From positions 186,001 through 250,000 of the forward strand of contig JAOATL010000012.1 of NCBI GenBank assembly GCA_030158125.1: a stretch of DNA of 64,000 bases. Direction: 5' to 3'. The DNA is from Limnohabitans sp. (GTDB taxonomy: Bacteria > Pseudomonadota > Gammaproteobacteria > Burkholderiales > Burkholderiaceae_C). Position 1 is the first letter of the stretch. Every line of letters starts with the position of its first letter. Of this stretch, positions 62,962 to 64,000 are shown one piece after another. The notes beneath the pieces are model-generated. The model worked only from the letters and a program-made list of their open reading frames with translations, was not told the DNA's origin and did not search any database. The position numbers and the translations under genes were made by a program.

Positions 62962-64000
62962 CTAAACGCTCAAGGCCTTGAATTGGCGCGTGTCCACACC
63001 TGCTTTGTCAAACTCAAACCAAGGATCGGGTTCACCTTCCAGGGCAAATTGCAGCTTGGCCCAGAGTGCTTTGCGGCCAGCTTCGTCTTCTAAAATTTTC
63101 TTTTTGACATAGTCCATGCCGACGCGGTTCACGTAGTGCACGGTGCGTTCCAAATACCAGCCCTCTTCACGGTAGAGTTGCATGAAGGCGCCGGTGTACG
63201 CCATGACCTCTTCGGAAGTTTTGACTTTGGTGAAAAACTGAGCGACTTCGGTTTTGATGCCGCCGTTGCCTGCGATGTACAACTCCCAGCCACTGTCCAC
63301 ACCAATGATGCCGACATCCTTGATGCCTGCTTCTGCACAGTTGCGTGGGCAACCAGACACCGCAAACTTGACTTTGTGCGGGGCGTACATGCGCCACATG
63401 GCACGCTCTAGGTCCTTGCCCATTTGGGTGCTGTCTTGCGTGCCCATGCGGCACCACTCGCTGCCTACACAGGTTTTGACAGTACGCAGCGCTTTGGCAT
63501 AGGCATGGCCGGATGGCATGCCTATGTCTTTCCAAACGTTGACCAAGTCTTCCTTCTTCACACCCAGCAAGTCGATGCGTTGACCGCCCGTCACTTTGAC
63601 GGTGGGAATCTTGTACTTGTCGACCACGTCGGCTATGCGGCGCAGCTCGTCTGCTGTGGTTTCGCCGCCCCACATGCGGGGAATGACGCTGTAAGTGCCA
63701 TCCTTTTGAATGTTTGCATGGCTGCGCTCGTTGATGTAACGGCTTTGCGTATCGTCTTGCGCTTCCTTGGGCCAACTGCTCAAGCGGTAGTAGTTGATGG
63801 CGGGTCTGCAGGTAGGGCAGCCATCTTCGGTGCGCCAATTTAAAAATTTGAAAACCGCCGATTGCGTTAGCAGCTTTTCATCGCGAATGGCATCGCGAAC
63901 TTCTTGGTGGCTGTGTTCTGTACATGCGCACACCGCTTTTTTCTTGGGTGTGGCCGAGTAGTCACCTCCGGCCGTGAACATTAAAATTTGCTCCACCAAA
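62962..64000 (-). CDS. nirB: Nitrite reductase large subunit, C-terminal part (window-truncated)
   Basis: The last 345 residues of NirB; the start lies beyond the window. It carries the BFD-like [2Fe-2S] segment with cysteines in VCACTEHSHQEVRDAI and GCPTCRPAINYY. The sirohaem/[4Fe-4S] half-domain follows: TVKVTGGQRIDLLGVKKEDL near 135 and CVGSEWCRMGTQDSTQMG, then SGCPRNCAEAGIKDVG. These two pairs bind the cluster and sirohaem. It reduces nitrite to ammonia with NAD(P)H. First gene seen of the nirB-nirD-nasA-ybiB-cobA run. Confidence 0.95.
   Translation of the reverse strand, partial: LVEQILMFTAGGDYSATPKKKAVCACTEHSHQEVRDAIRDEKLLTQSAVFKFLNWRTEDGCPTCRPAINYYRLSSWPKEAQDDTQSRYINERSHANIQKDGTYSVIPRMWGGETTADELRRIADVVDKYKIPTVKVTGGQRIDLLGVKKEDLVNVWKDIGMPSGHAYAKALRTVKTCVGSEWCRMGTQDSTQMGKDLERAMWRMYAPHKVKFAVSGCPRNCAEAGIKDVGIIGVDSGWELYIAGNGGIKTEVAQFFTKVKTSEEVMAYTGAFMQLYREEGWYLERTVHYVNRVGMDYVKKKILEDEAGRKALWAKLQFALEGEPDPWFEFDKAGVDTRQFKALSV

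Overview
The window reads as chromosomal DNA of a betaproteobacterium, most likely Burkholderiales and close to Comamonadaceae (Limnohabitans/Rhodoferax-like). This rests on gene families and their order: a glnA-X-ntrB-ntrC block, a nirB-nirD-nasA-ybiB-cobA assimilation block, recC-recB-recD, and an Fe-S photolyase next to a DUF2256 gene. The genus is inference. I found 56 protein genes, one of them cut by the window end. I recognise no rRNA, tRNA, CRISPR array, prophage or intact insertion sequence. Coding density is very high and many neighbouring genes overlap by 1-17 bases.

Layout: 1-9.7 kb is sugar-acid catabolism. edd-eda form the Entner-Doudoroff branch. A leftward operon (IlvD/Edd dehydratase, DenD-like dehydrogenase, dgoK, dgoA, then gloA) forms the KDPGal branch. 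It faces a rightward operon of a 2-hydroxyacid dehydrogenase, a GntR/FCD regulator and a cupin. 9.7-13.9 kb holds an Fe-S (6-4)-type photolyase with DUF2256 and TIGR03643 genes, and the RNA helicase rhlE with a structured leader. 13.9-17.4 kb is a periplasmic binding protein paired with a hybrid histidine kinase. 17.4-27.4 kb is recC-recB-recD plus a DnaQ-like exonuclease. 27.5-35.3 kb carries ettA, rsuA, a hydrolase, and a compact chain of envelope-type genes: beta-propeller, polysaccharide deacetylase, fatty acid hydroxylase, EI24 protein, CinA-like. 35.3-40.2 kb is nitrogen control: glnA with a clear NtrC site and sigma-54 promoter, an exported protein, ntrB and ntrC. 40.3-46.6 kb has a lipoprotein with Asp-box repeats, a MAPEG protein, glnS, uppP, and the Anbu-type peptidase with a hydrolase. 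46.6-56.6 kb has mutS, suhB, trmJ, cysE, mog, yjgA, pmbA, an EamA transporter, yqeY and rpsU. 56.7-64 kb is an FAD oxidoreductase, cobA, ybiB, nasA, nirD and partial nirB; cobA can supply the sirohaem precursor that NirB needs.

Most interesting signals: (1) a 153-base near-perfect palindrome between eamA and yqeY (55606-55758), whose end motif recurs with one mismatch inside the recB coding sequence; (2) a boxA-like sequence and a small hairpin directly in front of suhB, the first gene of an apparent suhB-mutS-anbu-hydrolase operon; (3) the two Entner-Doudoroff branches side by side with a local regulator; (4) the photolyase/DUF2256/TIGR03643 trio. Most other genes look like ordinary housekeeping functions.
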